Source: Basidiobolus meristosporus CBS 931.73
Taxonomy: Eukaryota; Basidiobolomycota; Basidiobolomycetes; Basidiobolales; Basidiobolaceae
Reading direction: 5' to 3'
NCBI GenBank assembly: GCA_002104905.1
Contig: MCFE01000094.1
Coordinates: 1 to 64,000 of the forward strand
DNA length: 64,000 nt
Each line of letters starts with the position of its first letter. Within the stretch, counting starts at the first letter, position 1. Of this stretch, positions 35,609-47,529 are shown piece by piece. The notes below the pieces were generated by a model, which was not told the DNA's origin, made no database searches, and saw nothing but the letters and a program-made list of their open reading frames with translations. The position numbers were made by a program, and so were the translations under genes.

Positions 35609-35621
35609 GGTTATGAGCCCC
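35609..35621 (+). promoter_or_regulatory. copia-1 primer-binding site, complementary to initiator tRNA-Met anticodon arm
   Basis: GGTTATGAGCCCC follows the LTR end with no gap. It is complementary to GGGCTCATAACC, the anticodon stem-loop of yeast-type initiator tRNA-Met, not to a tRNA 3' end. This is the half-tRNA primer pattern known for Drosophila copia and Ty5. The gag ATG (35613-35615) lies inside it. Confidence 0.85.
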
Positions 35622-36802
35622 AAGCTGTCCCTCTCTGCAATGTCTACCCCTGCTATTACTGGAATTTATCCCTCTGCTGAAAAGTTGGATGGATCTAACT
35701 ACCAAGTGTGGAAGGTGAAGATGAAGATGCTGCTACAAGAAAGAGGCCTTTGGGATATTGTCATGGGAGAAGAATGCCCTCCTAAAAATGTGGGAGAGGA
35801 AGCCTTAAAGTACCAGAAGAAAGAGCAAAGTGCCTTTAACTGCATTTGCCTTAATGTCAAGGACAAATTGCTAATTCAATGCTCAAGTGCAAAAACAGCA
35901 AAGAATGCCTGGAAAGCATTAGAAGACACCTACCAGTCATGTTCAGCTGCCAAGAAAATGTATCTGAGACAAAAATTCTTCACTACAAAGATGCTGCCAG
36001 GAGAAGAAAGGAAAAATCTAATTAACAGAATTACCCTGCTGGTAGATGAGATGGAATCTGTGGGTGTACCAACTACTGATGAGGATGTGATAGTTACCAT
36101 CCTGAATAGCCTGACAGACAAGTTTCAAGGCCTTGTATCAGCCCTAGAGTCCAGAACTGAAGATTTGACCTTAAATTACGTATATGGAAGGCTCCTGGAT
36201 GAAGAATTAAGAAAATCAAGCGCCAATAAGAAGGAAGAAGAAAATGCTTTAATAAGCAATGATAACCAACAAAGGAGGTACCCAAGGCCCTACAAAGGCA
36301 ACAGCAACCTGTTTTGTAACTACTGCAAAAGGAAAGGACACACATCAGACTGGTGTCTCAAAAAGAAAGATAATCAGCAAAAGAAGCCTGAATATGGAAA
36401 TGCTGCAACAACTGAAGATAGACTATTCATATCTGCACTAAATATGACCACAAACAAGGATTCTCAGACGTGGTATATTGACTCTGGAGTATCTCAGCAC
36501 TTTACACACCAAAAAGAACTTTTTACCCAATATCAAGTAATTCCAATTAAGAAGGTTTTCATGGGTGATGATAGAACACTTGATGCAGTGGGAGAAGGAA
36601 CTATCCAAGTAAACCTTAGAAGCAGTGAAGGAAGCCATACACTGACCTTTAAAGAAGTACTCTATGTATCAGAAATAGCCAAGAACCTACTATCTGTAAG
36701 CAAGGCCACAGCAGAAGGACTCAGTTTCAGCTTTGACAATTCTGGATGCAGGAGCACTGATCAAAATGGTGCTCATATTGCTTTGGGTATCAGAGATCAG
36801 AA
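35613..36802 (+). pseudogene. copia-1 gag and protease region
   Basis: Open frame of almost 400 codons from the ATG in the primer site, cut by a solo LTR at 36803. Gag: AEKLDGSNYQVWKVKMKMLL, NAWKALEDTYQS and the zinc knuckle CNYCKRKGHTSDWC (CX2CX4HX4C). Protease: WYIDSGVSQHF with the catalytic Asp in DSG, followed by AKNLLSVSKA. It is classed as a pseudogene because the downstream polyprotein is interrupted, not because this part is broken. Confidence 0.88.
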
Positions 36803-37151
36803 TGTTACAACATTCTGAGGAGTATTGGAAGTGATGCGGAGAACCAGAGGATTTACATGTTGTTCACTTATAGATTTATTGATCAAAAGTATGGTATTTA
36901 TACTTTTGATGAAGTAGAACAAAAAAACATGTAGAGTTTGTTAAGGAAGGGCCCAAGAATAAGTGTGCAAAGTTTGGGGGCTTTTGGATAACTCTGAGAA
37001 AGATCATTATCTGGGTACCTGATAATTTGGTGAGGATATTCTAAGTAAATCCCAACAAGAAATTGGGTCAGGACAAAATGCTAATCAAAGAATAAGATCT
37101 ATGTGACTAAGTTAGCATGAATATTATGGTGACAGCTTAATAATTACAACA
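36803..37151 (-). repeat. Divergent copia-family solo LTR inside copia-1, TSD CAGAA
   Basis: 349 bp, TGTTACAACATTCTGAGG to TAATTACAACA, same length and layout as the main family but clearly diverged. Exact CAGAA duplication at 36798-36802 and 37152-37156. It separates protease from the integrase part of copia-1. Confidence 0.9.
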
Positions 37152-37949
37152 CAGAATCTGTATAAGTTGACTTGTATTCCACCATATCTAGAAGCAAATA
37201 TAAGTAACTTGAATGAAGAAACACTAATGCTTTGACACAGGAGATTTGGACACATCAATTTTCATTATTTGTGCAGAATGATCAAAGATCAGCCAATTTC
37301 CAGAGTAAAACATAATCCCCCAGCTAATTTGGAGCACTGTGAAGCCTGCATATATGGAAAACAAGCCAGACAGCCGTTCAAGAGCTCTGGGTTGATCAAA
37401 ACTAAGAAAGTATTAGATCTAATTCACTCAGATTTGTGTGAACCTATGCAAAACTCATCCTTAGGTGGGATGAAGTATCTAATGACTTTTATTGATGATT
37501 ATACTAGATAAGCATGGGTCTACTTCATGGAGAGAAAGGAAGAAGCTCTGTCTAAGTTCAGTGTGCTTAAAGCCAAGGTGGAGAGAGAAGCTGGTGAGAA
37601 ATCCAGAAAATATGCTCTGCCAATGGTGGAGAATATACCTCAAAACTCTTTGTCCACTTTGGCAAAATTCATGAGATAAAGCAAGAGATTGCTGTACCAT
37701 ACTCCCCACAGAAAAATGAAGTAGCAGAATGTGCAAACTGACCAATAATTGATATGGCAAGATCTATGATCCATGAGCAAAAATTATCCTATAATTTTTG
37801 AGTGGAATCAGTTACCATAGCTGTATCCCTTAGGAACAGGAGTTATAGCAGAATAATTGGTGATTCTACTCTATTAGAAGCATTTTATGGATACACACCA
37901 AGTGCAGAATATCTACAAGTATTTGTGTGTACAGCACATGCCAAGAAAC
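37152..37949 (+). pseudogene. copia-1 GAG-pre-integrase and integrase, degenerate
   Basis: Continues copia-1 after the solo LTR. HRRFGHINFHYLCRMIK (stop in place of the usual LW), EHCEACIYGKQARQPF (zinc-finger CxxC) and DLIHSDLCEPMQ, GGMKYLMTFIDDYTR then a stop before AWVYFMERKEEAL. Further stops follow. It breaks off at the LTR at 37950; reverse transcriptase and RNase H are absent. Confidence 0.85.
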
Positions 37950-38293
37950 TGTTGTAAGAGTCTTGGAGATAATGGAAGTGATTGGGAGAACAGGAAGATT
38001 ATGTCATTTTCACTTAATGATATATTGAATGTAAAAGTACTATTTATACTTTTACATGGTATTGGCATGGCAAACATTAGAATAGGTTAAGGGAGGTCCC
38101 AAAAGCATGTGTGCAAAGTTTGGGGCTGTTGGACCACTTATCTAATTTTATGTTCTGTGTAACTGATATTGTGGTGAAAATTTTTAAGTAAATCCAACAA
38201 GGAATTTGGTCAGTATTCCCTAGGATTCAAAGGTAATGATATCAGTGACTAAGTGAGGTGAAAATTTAGATGGAATTACAAACCTTTACAACA
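37950..38293 (-). repeat. copia-family LTR truncating copia-1
   Basis: 344 bp, TGTTGTAAGAG to TTTACAACA, minus orientation. The flanks (GAAAC, AGTAG) do not match, so either an old insertion with decayed target site or a rearrangement joint. Confidence 0.85.
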
Positions 38294-38422
38294 AGTAGTA
38301 CCTCAATTGCCAGTTATATTGACCTATACAAGTCTCTATACCAACACTTACATTAAGCCCAGCCCCACATTCAATAAGTCACTCCATTGAGATCCACCAT
38401 TCAGTAAGTGCTCCTGTTGTAA

Positions 38423-38772
38423 CTGTTGTAAAAATTTGTACTTCCACCTAAATATTCACCTAACTTAGTCACTTAGATCATTACCCTTAAATCCTAGAGA
38501 ATACTGACCAAATTCCTTGTTGGGATTTACTTAGAATATTTTCACCAAAGTACCAGGTACCCAGAATATGAAAATTCTAAAAGTTGTCCAAACAGCCCCA
38601 AACCTTGCACACATGTTCTTGGGACCTTCCTTAACCTATTCTACATGTTTGTAACTCCAAGACCAGGTAAAAGTATAAATGCTACTATTACATTCAATAA
38701 ATCATTAAGTGAAAACCACATAATCTACTTGTTCTCCAAATCACTTCCAATATCTCCAAGACTCTTACAGCA
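38423..38772 (+). repeat. copia-family solo LTR, TSD GTAAC
   Basis: 350 bp, TGTTGTAAAAATTTG to TCTTACAGCA, almost the same as 35259-35608. Exact GTAAC at 38418-38422 and 38773-38777. Confidence 0.92.
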
Positions 38773-39720
38773 GTAACTCCCTTTTTCCATGACTTTGGTG
38801 GTAACCAATGGCTTTATGCCACTCTTTATTTTCTGGTTCCCATATGTCCTGGACTTCAGCCAGTACTGCAAGGTCTAGCACTTCATCTGCTAGTCTATGA
38901 AATAGATAATTGCAACATTCAAGTGCATTTTCTTGAGTACTGCTCCTGAAGAAGTGCTGAAACCTCTTGATGTGCTTATCAATGTTCCAAGATTTCACTG
39001 TAGGCATTGCAATAGTCTTTTGAGATCTTGATATTGCTGCTTTGTCTGTTAGCAGGATCTCTACTTTGTTGACAATGGAGGACATGGAGGCTGTGGTAGA
39101 CAAATTGCTTTTCTCTGCAAACTCATCCAGCTCACTGGAGTGTAAAACAACTGGCTGCTCTTTCAACCCTTAAGAAGCAGCTTTTGTTGTGCTGTTAATT
39201 TGTCTTGGCTATGATGGGAGTCAGCCTGTTCTGGACTGATGTTGTTATTTGGTTAGAACTGCAGCTTTTTTCTCACACTTCCCTATCTCTGGCTTGGGTA
39301 GATCTTTTTTGCTTTACCTCTATCACTACCAACTAGTTGTACAGCCAAATAAAGTTGATAAATAAAACTGTGTTTGTACAGTGTTATGCCAAGAGTAGCA
39401 TGGCATTGCTGTGGTCTTAGTGTGCTCTACAACTATTTCAGTGGATTTAACCAGCCAGTACATCCAATTGCCCTATATGGCAAAAAACTTGATGGTGTTT
39501 TGATGGGCTCTTTGCAAGCTTCTGATGGCATTATTACAGCAGTATGGAGGCCTACAGCTAGTTCTGTATAGTGCTACTGTACCAATTTACCAAATGGTAC
39601 TTCCTTTTCTGCCTCCCCTTGTGCAATTCATATATTCAACTGTAGAGTCACCCCTCCACATTTGCTTATCCACTACTACTTTGGGCATTCCACTAATAGT
39701 TTGAATCAAAAAATACTATA
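38773..39720 (-). mobile_element. Unidentified repeated element X, fragment, minus orientation
   Basis: A minus-strand frame at 38783-39166 encodes a 133-residue piece (LHSSELDEFAEKSNLSTTAS; then HIKRFQHFFRSS; LFHRLADEVLDLAVLAEVQD). The same words occur in the plus strand at 52020-53480. Non-coding parts near 39400-39620 match 54330-54480 in reverse. I do not recognise the family; the block could be gag-like. Right border uncertain. Confidence 0.6.
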
Positions 39721-39859
39721 GCCTCCTGCTTACTAACCTCTATAAACATGCACACCTGCTGCTGTAGTGGGGTCACAGTGACACCCACTAACAGATGCGC
39801 TCATTCCTATATTTTCTACTTCACTATTTCTCTACAACCCTTATTTTAGTTTTAGACCA

Positions 39860-39944
39860 TTAGTCTTACCTGATCAGTACTATCCCATAAGCCGGCTGGC
39901 TATCACATCTGCTTACCTTGGTGCATAAGTTATCCCCCACTTTA
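39860..39944 (+). pseudogene. Tail of a separate gypsy-A pol copy
   Basis: Closely matches 45835-45903, the end of gypsy-A pol (ACTATCC.ATAAGCC, CTGCTTACCTTGGTGCATA), and runs directly into the LTR at 39945. It belongs to another element upstream, otherwise lost, and lacks the palindrome present at 45905. Confidence 0.75.
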
Positions 39945-40831
39945 TATAAGATTACTAGCAGTAAGTGCTTCTATATTAGGCAAGTACCCACACCAGTACC
40001 TGTGACACATGATCAACCTTTGTCACCATCCCTACCATTTCCATACCATATATGGCATCACTATATCACACAGGTTTCAGAGTACTGATTCCTGATTGGT
40101 GGGATGTGCTGTGCCTCTTAGAACCTTCTAGTACCTACTTAGAACATTCCTAGGTCATTCTGATGTCATTAAGATTTCTACTGATATCTGAAACCTTATG
40201 GAACACCATGATTAGAAATCACTTAGCCAGTAAGAAATGTGTATAAGGGAGGCTATCCTAAACAATAAATCATCATCCCTTTTATCAATATACCAACTTG
40301 TTGATTAGTGTGTCACTGCTACCTGCTGCTACATGAACTTCCAACCCCAGACCTCAGGACACTCCCATGAAACTGCACTGACAGCCAACTAACCTTGGAG
40401 GCACTACTTGTGAGGAATACTCAGAGTAGGTATCTTTTATTATATTTCATTCTTTCCCAAGTTTGTTCTTGTACAGGCAAAGATACTTTTCTGTCTTTGT
40501 AACTATTGATCACATTTGCATTCTTATCAAGTCCCTGCTGGTGGAGCTTACATTTGTTTTGACTTTGGAAGCTTTAGCATATGGTCATCTCAAAGGACAC
40601 TGAGCCCAGGACATACTTTTGTTAAGACACCAACTAAGTTGGGAATTATAGCTCAATAGTTTTCCCTTGACAAGCTTGTGGCTTTATTCCCCATCACATT
40701 AGATTAGAGACAGAACCCAAGTATTCCTAGCAAGCTTTTGCCAGAGGTTATTGCACACAGTGAACACCCAACACACAAAACACTTGAGAAGTGTTGGATG
40801 TATCTCTCCCTTGGACCTATACACCACCACA
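39945..40831 (+). repeat. Left LTR of gypsy-A
   Basis: About 887 bp, matching 46642-47529 along its length (for example TACTAGCAGTAAGTGCTTC and GACCTATACACCACCACA at the end). It contains AACAATAAATCATCATCCC. The first base pair is TA where the right LTR has TG. It may be shared with the upstream pol tail. Confidence 0.88.
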
Positions 40832-40835
40832 TATT

Positions 40836-40853
40836 TGGCACCCAACTTGGGGG
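40836..40853 (+). promoter_or_regulatory. gypsy-A primer-binding site (tRNA 3' end type)
   Basis: TGGCACCCAACTTGGGGG lies four bases after the LTR end. The TGG start is complementary to a tRNA CCA end, the usual full-tRNA priming mode, unlike copia-1. I cannot name the tRNA. Confidence 0.7.
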
Positions 40854-40975
40854 GGGGGTTCATACAAGCTCCCTAGGTCCCCACAAGATTTACCTGAAGA
40901 CTTGAGCTGTTATCCACTTATTGAAAAGAGACTACCAATATTATCAAGATTACAACACCAACCTACCTGCCTAAA

Positions 40976-41984
40976 ATGAGCTCTATGCCATTACCACTCT
41001 CACATGGAGCCCCACATTTTGATCGAAAGAATGTGGAAAGCTTCATATTTAAATGGGAGAAGCTCTGCAAGATGTGCAGCTAATCTGAACAAGAAATGGC
41101 TGAAGACTTCCCCTACTACTGCACCAATGATATTACCACTAAGCTTCTCAGACAAGGAGACATTCTCACTGACTGGGCCTTAATGAAGACCTACCTACAG
41201 ACCAAGTATGGTAGACCCCAGATATACTATGGAATTGAAGATCTCAGACACTTTGGAAGGACTGGAATTTCCAAGCTACCACTTGAAGAGTTCATTCAAC
41301 AGTATAAAGATATGGCCAAGCCACTCCTAGAGTCCCAGGCTATCAATGAGTTTACTGTGACACTTTACCTTGCATAAGGGCTTCTCCAGGACTTGACAAG
41401 GAAAGTTGACCTGCATGCAGCCAAGGATGACAAGTCTGACATTCCTTGTTTTGCAGAGATAAAATGTGTTCTCCTAGAGGCAAAGCAAACTTCCACCTTT
41501 ATGAGACTTCTGACATCTAATCTGCCAGACCAGACAGCCAAGGAGCCAAGGAGTACTGTTACTGACAATCAGACCTACACTACAAACAGAATTGACCAAC
41601 TTGCTGAACAGCTACAAAAGCTAGCCCTCAAGATTAATGGCTTGTCTAAGGTAGCTACTGAGGGCCAAAGACCTTTGCCCAGACACTGCATCTAGTGTGA
41701 CTCTACTCAGCATGCCAGACAAGAATGCTCAGGGCTTAGTCAGCTACCCAAAGAAGGAGCAGTACAGTTTGATGCTGACGGAATGCTTGCTGACAAGGAA
41801 GGAAGAAGGATTACCACCAATTTTCAATGAGGAGGGATGAGAGCCCTTTTCCAGAAATCTGACTCAGCAACCAGAAAGATCACTGTTGATGCCCCTATTG
41901 GGACTCATACAGTGAATCCAAGCAGCCCTGACAACAAACAATATAAAGTTGATGCCATTGCTACCAAAAGACACCTCCCTGAAG
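40976..41984 (+). pseudogene. gypsy-A gag, degenerate
   Basis: From an ATG at 40976. Retrotransposon gag motifs: FDRKNVESFIFKWEKLCKMC, YLQTKYGRPQIYYGIEDL, LPLEEFIQQYKDMAKPLL, and a zinc knuckle C-I-stop-C-DSTQ-H-ARQE-C with a TAG inside the first CxxC. Stops also occur near 41080, 41375 and 41828. It is broken by an inserted copia LTR fragment. Confidence 0.8.
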
Positions 41985-42229
41985 TGTTGTAAGAGTCTTG
42001 GAGATATTGGAAGTGATTGGCAGGACAAGTAGATTATGAGGTTTTCACTTAATGATTTATTGAATGTAAAAGTAGTATTTATACATTTACCTGGTCTTGG
42101 CATTACAAACACATAGAATAGGTTAAGGAAGGTCCCAAGAACATGTGTGCAAAGTTTGGGGCTGTTTAGACAACTTTGAGAATTTTCATGTTCTGGGTAC
42201 CTGGTATTTTGGTGAAAATATTCTAAGTA
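41985..42229 (-). repeat. Truncated copia-family LTR inside gypsy-A
   Basis: TGTTGTAAGAGTC onward follows the minus-oriented LTR sequence and ends abruptly after TATTCTAAGTA, lacking about 100 bp of the LTR end. No target duplication can be shown. Confidence 0.8.
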
Positions 42230-42394
42230 GAAATCATGCGTGTATTCCCATCTGATAGGAGGACCTTTGATGAGCAGCTTAGAGCAAGACAACAAGCTGT
42301 TGAACATATGGACACCCACATAATTTAGACAAACCATGAAGACCACCAAAAGGATGACAACACTACTGAATATAAGACCTTTTACTCAGTTGCA

Positions 42395-45300
42395 ACTGCT
42401 GTGGTGAAAGGGTATATATATGATGACCCTGCTGACTGCCATATTGACAGTGGCTCAGAGATTTGTGTTATGCCACTAGACTTCTGGAAGACACTTAGAA
42501 GCAAGGAGCTACTGCCTGTTAATAGAGGTATTGGATGGAACATGACTGATGCAAATTCAGGATCTAGTCCACTCTATGGTGTAGTGCACAAGTTCCCTAT
42601 TGAGGTACAAGGAATCAAGGTCTGGCTTCCCCTCTTCAGCTGCCAGAAGGCAATCTTTGACCTTCTGCTAGGTAGACCATGGGAAACCAGTACCAAGGCT
42701 ATAACTACCAACTATTCTGATGGGTCAGTATAGTACACCATGCAAGGATCCAACCCAGGACTACAATCAACCTTCTGTGGGGTAACACCCAACAATAAGA
42801 GGATGCATACTGCTTGCCAAAAGACACATCTTGTTATAGAAGAAGATGAGGAGCCTGACAATATACACCCCAACATTTGGAGCTGCTCATTAGGTATACA
42901 GGAGCTGACAGCTATGGTCTGAACAAAATACAAGACAGTAGAACAGAAGATTAGACCATCACTTACCCCTTTGACTGATGGATCTCAACCCGCTGATTGC
43001 ATTAGACCACCAGAGAAACACCAGAAGATATACAACTTACACCTGAGAGACTTAAGCAACTTATCATTGGTGATGGAAACCTAACACCAGAGGAGATACT
43101 ATTATTTGAAGAAACCTTGAAAAGGCATGATAAGGTCATCTCATATAATGACAAGGAGATGGGACTCTTAAAGACATTGCTTGAAAAACCTATCAAGATT
43201 CATACAGTGCCCCACACACCCTGGTCATTTAAGCCTTACCTACTGCCCAGAGGACTCCAAGCTGATGTGCATGATCTACTTAAGAAGAAGATAGAAGCTG
43301 GTATCCAAGAACCTTGCCATGGACTTTATGCTAACACATGGTTTGTGACCAAAAAGAAGAATGGAAAGCTCCAATTCATTCAAGACATGCAACCTGCAAA
43401 TGCTGTCACTATCAGAGTTGCTGCTATACCTCCATCTATTGATGACTTTGCAGAAAGCTTTAGTGGCCACTCCATCTACTCAACATACAATCTCTACTCT
43501 GGATATGAACAGATCCCCCTAGATGAGACATCAAGGGACATGTTTGCACTCCAGACACCATTTGGACTGTTAAGGATGACAAGACTCAGCCAAGGGGCTA
43601 CAAACTCTGTGGCTCAGTTCCAGAGATGTATGGTGAATGTGTTGTACTGTTTATACCTAAGAAACGTGCTGTCTTTGTTGATGACATAGGTATCAAAGGA
43701 CCAAAAATTCAGGACACCACTGAAGTTATGCCTGGAGTAGAAAAGTTTGTCTATGACCATATTTCAGACAATGATGCCATATTAGGAGCCATTGAAGAAG
43801 TTGGACTCACCATCAGTGGTGAGAAAAGCAGCTTTGGTGTATCAGAGATATCCATTGTTGGACAAAAATGCAGCACCTTTGGTTGATCACTTGGAGACTC
43901 TAGGATACAAAAGATATGCAACTGGCCTACCCCCACAAATCTAACACAAGCTTGTAGCTTTGTGGCAGCTTGTGGGTTCTTTAGGATTGGGATCCATAGA
44001 TTTTCAGAGATAGCAGAACCAATCTACTGACTACAGAGAAAGAATACCCCATTTATCTGGGGAGAAGAGCAAGAAGAAGCCATGCAATTACTGAACGAGG
44101 CCTTAGTATCTCCACCACTTCTAAGACCTCTTGACTATCAGAACACTGAATACCACCTATTTTGACAGTGGATGCAAGCCATATAGGAGCAGGAGTGCTA
44201 CTTGGCCAAGATGATGAAGATGGCAACCACTATTCCTGCAGATATGAGAGCTGCCTATTCTCTCCTAGAGAACAAAGATACTCACAGATTAAGAGAGAGC
44301 TACTAGGAGTTGTGAAGATGCTGAGGAAGCTGAAGTCACAACTCTACATGACACATTTCATCCTGGAGACAGATGCTAAGCCACTTATAGGAATGATCAA
44401 CAAGCTTGACCTACCTGATGATGCCACAAACCAATGGATGGCATGGCTGAAAGTGTTTGACTTTGAGGTCATACATATCCCTGGCAAGACAAATGTTGTG
44501 GCTGATGCACTCTCCAGGAAGGGACCACAATTATATGAAGACTTGGAACCTGACTTTGATGATATGATTGATGCAGAGATCCAACAGATTCCCTTCAAAG
44601 ACCAAGAGAGAACTACCTGGAGTCTGATCAAGGAATATCTAAGGACACTTAAGAAACCTAGTTGGATGGAAATTCAGGAGTTTAGAAGACTCAGAAAGAA
44701 GACACACCACTACTATCTCAAAGATGAACTTCTCTTTAAACAAGTGAAGCCTGGACTTATGGCAAGAAGAGTAGTCACTACCCCACAAGAGCAACTGAAC
44801 ATCATGACAAGTATCCACCAAGGAGAACCAGGAGGGCATAGAGGATAAGAAGCTACCTACAATACCACAGCTCAGAGGTACTACTGGGAAAACATGTACT
44901 ATGATATCCAACACTTTGCTGAGTCATGTGTAGCCTGCCAGAAGAGATCCTCCAATGATTATGAAGAACCACTGCATCCTACTTACACAATCTGTCTATG
45001 GCAATAGGTTGATACTGACCATGTCCACATGCCAACAGCTGGATCAATAAGTACCTGATTGTTACTAGAGATGACCTTAGTGGATGGCCAGAGGCTTAAG
45101 CCTTGCCCAACAACAAGAGCCATACCATATGGAGATTTATACTTGAAGACATTATCGGCAGATTTGGCTGCATCTGACAGTTGGTTGATGACAGAGGAGA
45201 GAGGACATCCCAAATGATCCAGGAGTAGTGCTCAAAATACAAGATACACATTGCTTTACTACAGCTCACCACCCTCAAGCCAATGGAATAATAGAGAGAG

Positions 45301-45960
45301 GACATGGACCATGGGTGAACTCTCTGGTCAAGACCTGTGAGAATAATATAACATTGTGGCCACAGCAATTACATCTTCCACTCTGGGCAGTTAGAATTAC
45401 TACCAAGAGAACAACTGGATTATTGCTATTCAAGCTACTTTATGGATATGACTGCATACTACCAGTTGCGTTAAACACAGTCACTTGGGACTCATTGAAT
45501 TGGAGATCCAATATGCAGACTGAAGACCTCCTTGCAACTTGCATACAGCAACTTTATCACCATGACTTGAATATCAACAGAGCTGCTGAACAACTTAGGG
45601 ATACACAACTGAAGAACAAAGTGCCCTTTGACAAATCACACTCAACAAGACCAAAACCACTATCACTAGGAGACCCAGTATTACTCTATGATTCCACCGT
45701 GGATAAACAATGGAGTTGGAAGTTTGACAACATATGGACTGGCCCCTACCTCATTTCCAAAGTGATTGGAAATAGCAGTTATTACATATCTGAGCTTGAT
45801 AACACCCAGTTGAGAGCACCAGTTGCAGGAAACCCAGTACTATCCTATAAGCCAGTTGACAATCACACCTGCTTACCTTGGTGCATAGGTTATCCACCAC
45901 TTAATAGACTTGTTCCGTTGGATAGTGCCACATTCAGCCATGAGTGCCAAATGATGCCAT
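42395..45960 (+). pseudogene. gypsy-A pol (protease, RT, RNase H, integrase), degenerate
   Basis: Domains in Ty3/gypsy order with several stops and frame changes. Protease at about 42430: HIDSGSEICVMPLDFW. RT at 43117-43890: YANTWFVTKKKNGKLQFIQD, GYEQIPLDETSRDMFALQTP, FGLLRMTRLSQGATNS and the polymerase motif FVDDIG. RNase H from 44162: TVDASHIGAGVLLGQ, EQRYSQIKRELLGVV. Integrase: HQGEPGGHRG, ESCVACQKRS (HHCC) and HHPQANGIIERGHG at 45250. RT keeps its two Asp residues, but stops at 43689, 44848 and elsewhere kill the polyprotein. Confidence 0.9.
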
Positions 45961-46640
45961 AGTGTGCCAGGGAGGCCAAGTGAGCCTATACTTGGCCACA
46001 GAGTGTGAAACATAACTCTGCATCTTCATGCAAAGCAGCCCCTGTGTTTCACCCATTGTGTTGGAGAAAATCCATTTTTTGACCTTTTTTTTTAGGCCAA
46101 TGTTGTACAGGATGTGTAAGAGCACAGAAGAACTGAAGACATGCATCAGGTACTCAATGCCCATGGCACTCTGAATCTAGATCCTGTGGCTTGTAACATG
46201 TCACAAAAATGCATGGCACTATCTTGGTCCACTGGCACTATCTGGCACTATATTTAATTATTAGCCCTAAAGTAAGATCAATAGAAAGCACTTATAGTGC
46301 CAGATAGTGCCAGTGGACCAAGATAGTGCCATGCATTTTTGTGACATGTTATAAGCCACAGGATCTAGATTCAGAGCGCCATGGGCATTGAGTATCAGAT
46401 GCATATCTTCAGTCCTTTTGTGCTCTTACACATCCTGCACAACATTGATTTGCAAAAAAACATCAAAAAATGGATTTTCTCCTGCATCATAGGTGAAACA
46501 CAGGGGCTACTTTGCATGAAGATGCAGAGCAATGTTTCACACTCTGTGGCCAAGTATAGGTTCACTTGGCCTCTCTGGCACACTATGGCATCATTTGGCA
46601 CTCATGGCTCAATGTGACACTATCCAATGGAACAAGTCTA
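45905..46640. mobile_element. 736-bp palindromic (foldback/MITE-like) insertion
   Basis: Two 348-bp inverted arms, 45905-46252 and 46293-46640, around a 40-bp AT-rich loop. Outer ends read TAGACTTGTTCC and its reverse complement; TA is probably a 2-bp target duplication, as in Tc1/mariner-type elements. It sits between gypsy-A pol and its right LTR, in or beside the polypurine tract. Each arm has an open frame of 76-78 codons, mirror copies that start MGIEY. No transposase is visible, so it would depend on enzymes encoded elsewhere. Confidence 0.88.
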
Positions 46641-46641
46641 A

Positions 46642-47529
46642 TGTAAGATTACTAGCAGTAAGTGCTTCTATATTAGGCAAGTACCCACAACAGTACCAGT
46701 GACACATGATCAACCCATGTCACCATCCCTACCATTTTCATACAATATATGGTATCACTATGTCACACAGGTTTCAGAGTACTGATTCCTGATTGATGGA
46801 ATGTGCTGTGCCTCTTAGAACCTTCTGGTACCTACTTAGAATATTCTTAGGTCATTGTGATGTAATTAAGATTTCTACTGATATCTGGAACCTTATGGAA
46901 CACCATGATTAGTAATCACTTATCCTGTAAGAAAAGTGTATAAGGGAGGCTATCCCTCAACAATAAATCATTATCCCTTTTATCAATATACCAACTTGTT
47001 GATTAGTGTGATCACTGCTACCTACCGCTACCTGAACTTCCAACACCAGACCACAGGACACTCCCATGAAACTGCGCTGACAGCCAACTGACCTTGGAGG
47101 CACTACTTGTGCGGAATACTCAGAGTAGGTATCTTTTATTATATTTCATTCTTTCCCAAGTTTGTTCTTGTAAAGGCAAAGATGCTTTTCTGTCTTTATA
47201 ACTATTGATCACAGTTGCATTCTTATCAAGTCCCTGCTGATGGAGTTTACAGTTATTTTGACTTTGGAAGCTTTAGTACATTGTCATCTCAAAGAGCACT
47301 GAATCCAGCACATACTTTTGTTAAGACACTAACTAAGATGGGGATTGTAGCTCAATAGTTTTCCCTTGACAAGCTTGTGGCTTTATTCCCCATCACATTA
47401 GATTAGAGACAGAACCCAAGTACTCCTAGCAGGCTTTGCTAGAGGTTATTGCACCCAGTGAACACCCCACACATAAAACACTTGAGAAGTGTTGGACATA
47501 TCTCTCCCATGGACCTATACACCACCACA
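46642..47529 (+). repeat. Right LTR of gypsy-A
   Basis: 888 bp, TGTAAGATTACTAGCAG to CACCACCACA. High similarity to 39945-40831 with scattered substitutions and small indels, so the insertion is not recent. Outer flanks (39940-39944 CTTTA, 47530-47534 CCGCA) do not match. Confidence 0.88.

Noticed and set aside
45934-46617. The two 76-78 codon frames in the palindrome as real genes
   Set aside because: They are mirror images forced by the inverted repeat. No domain was recognised; reported as a property of the element only.
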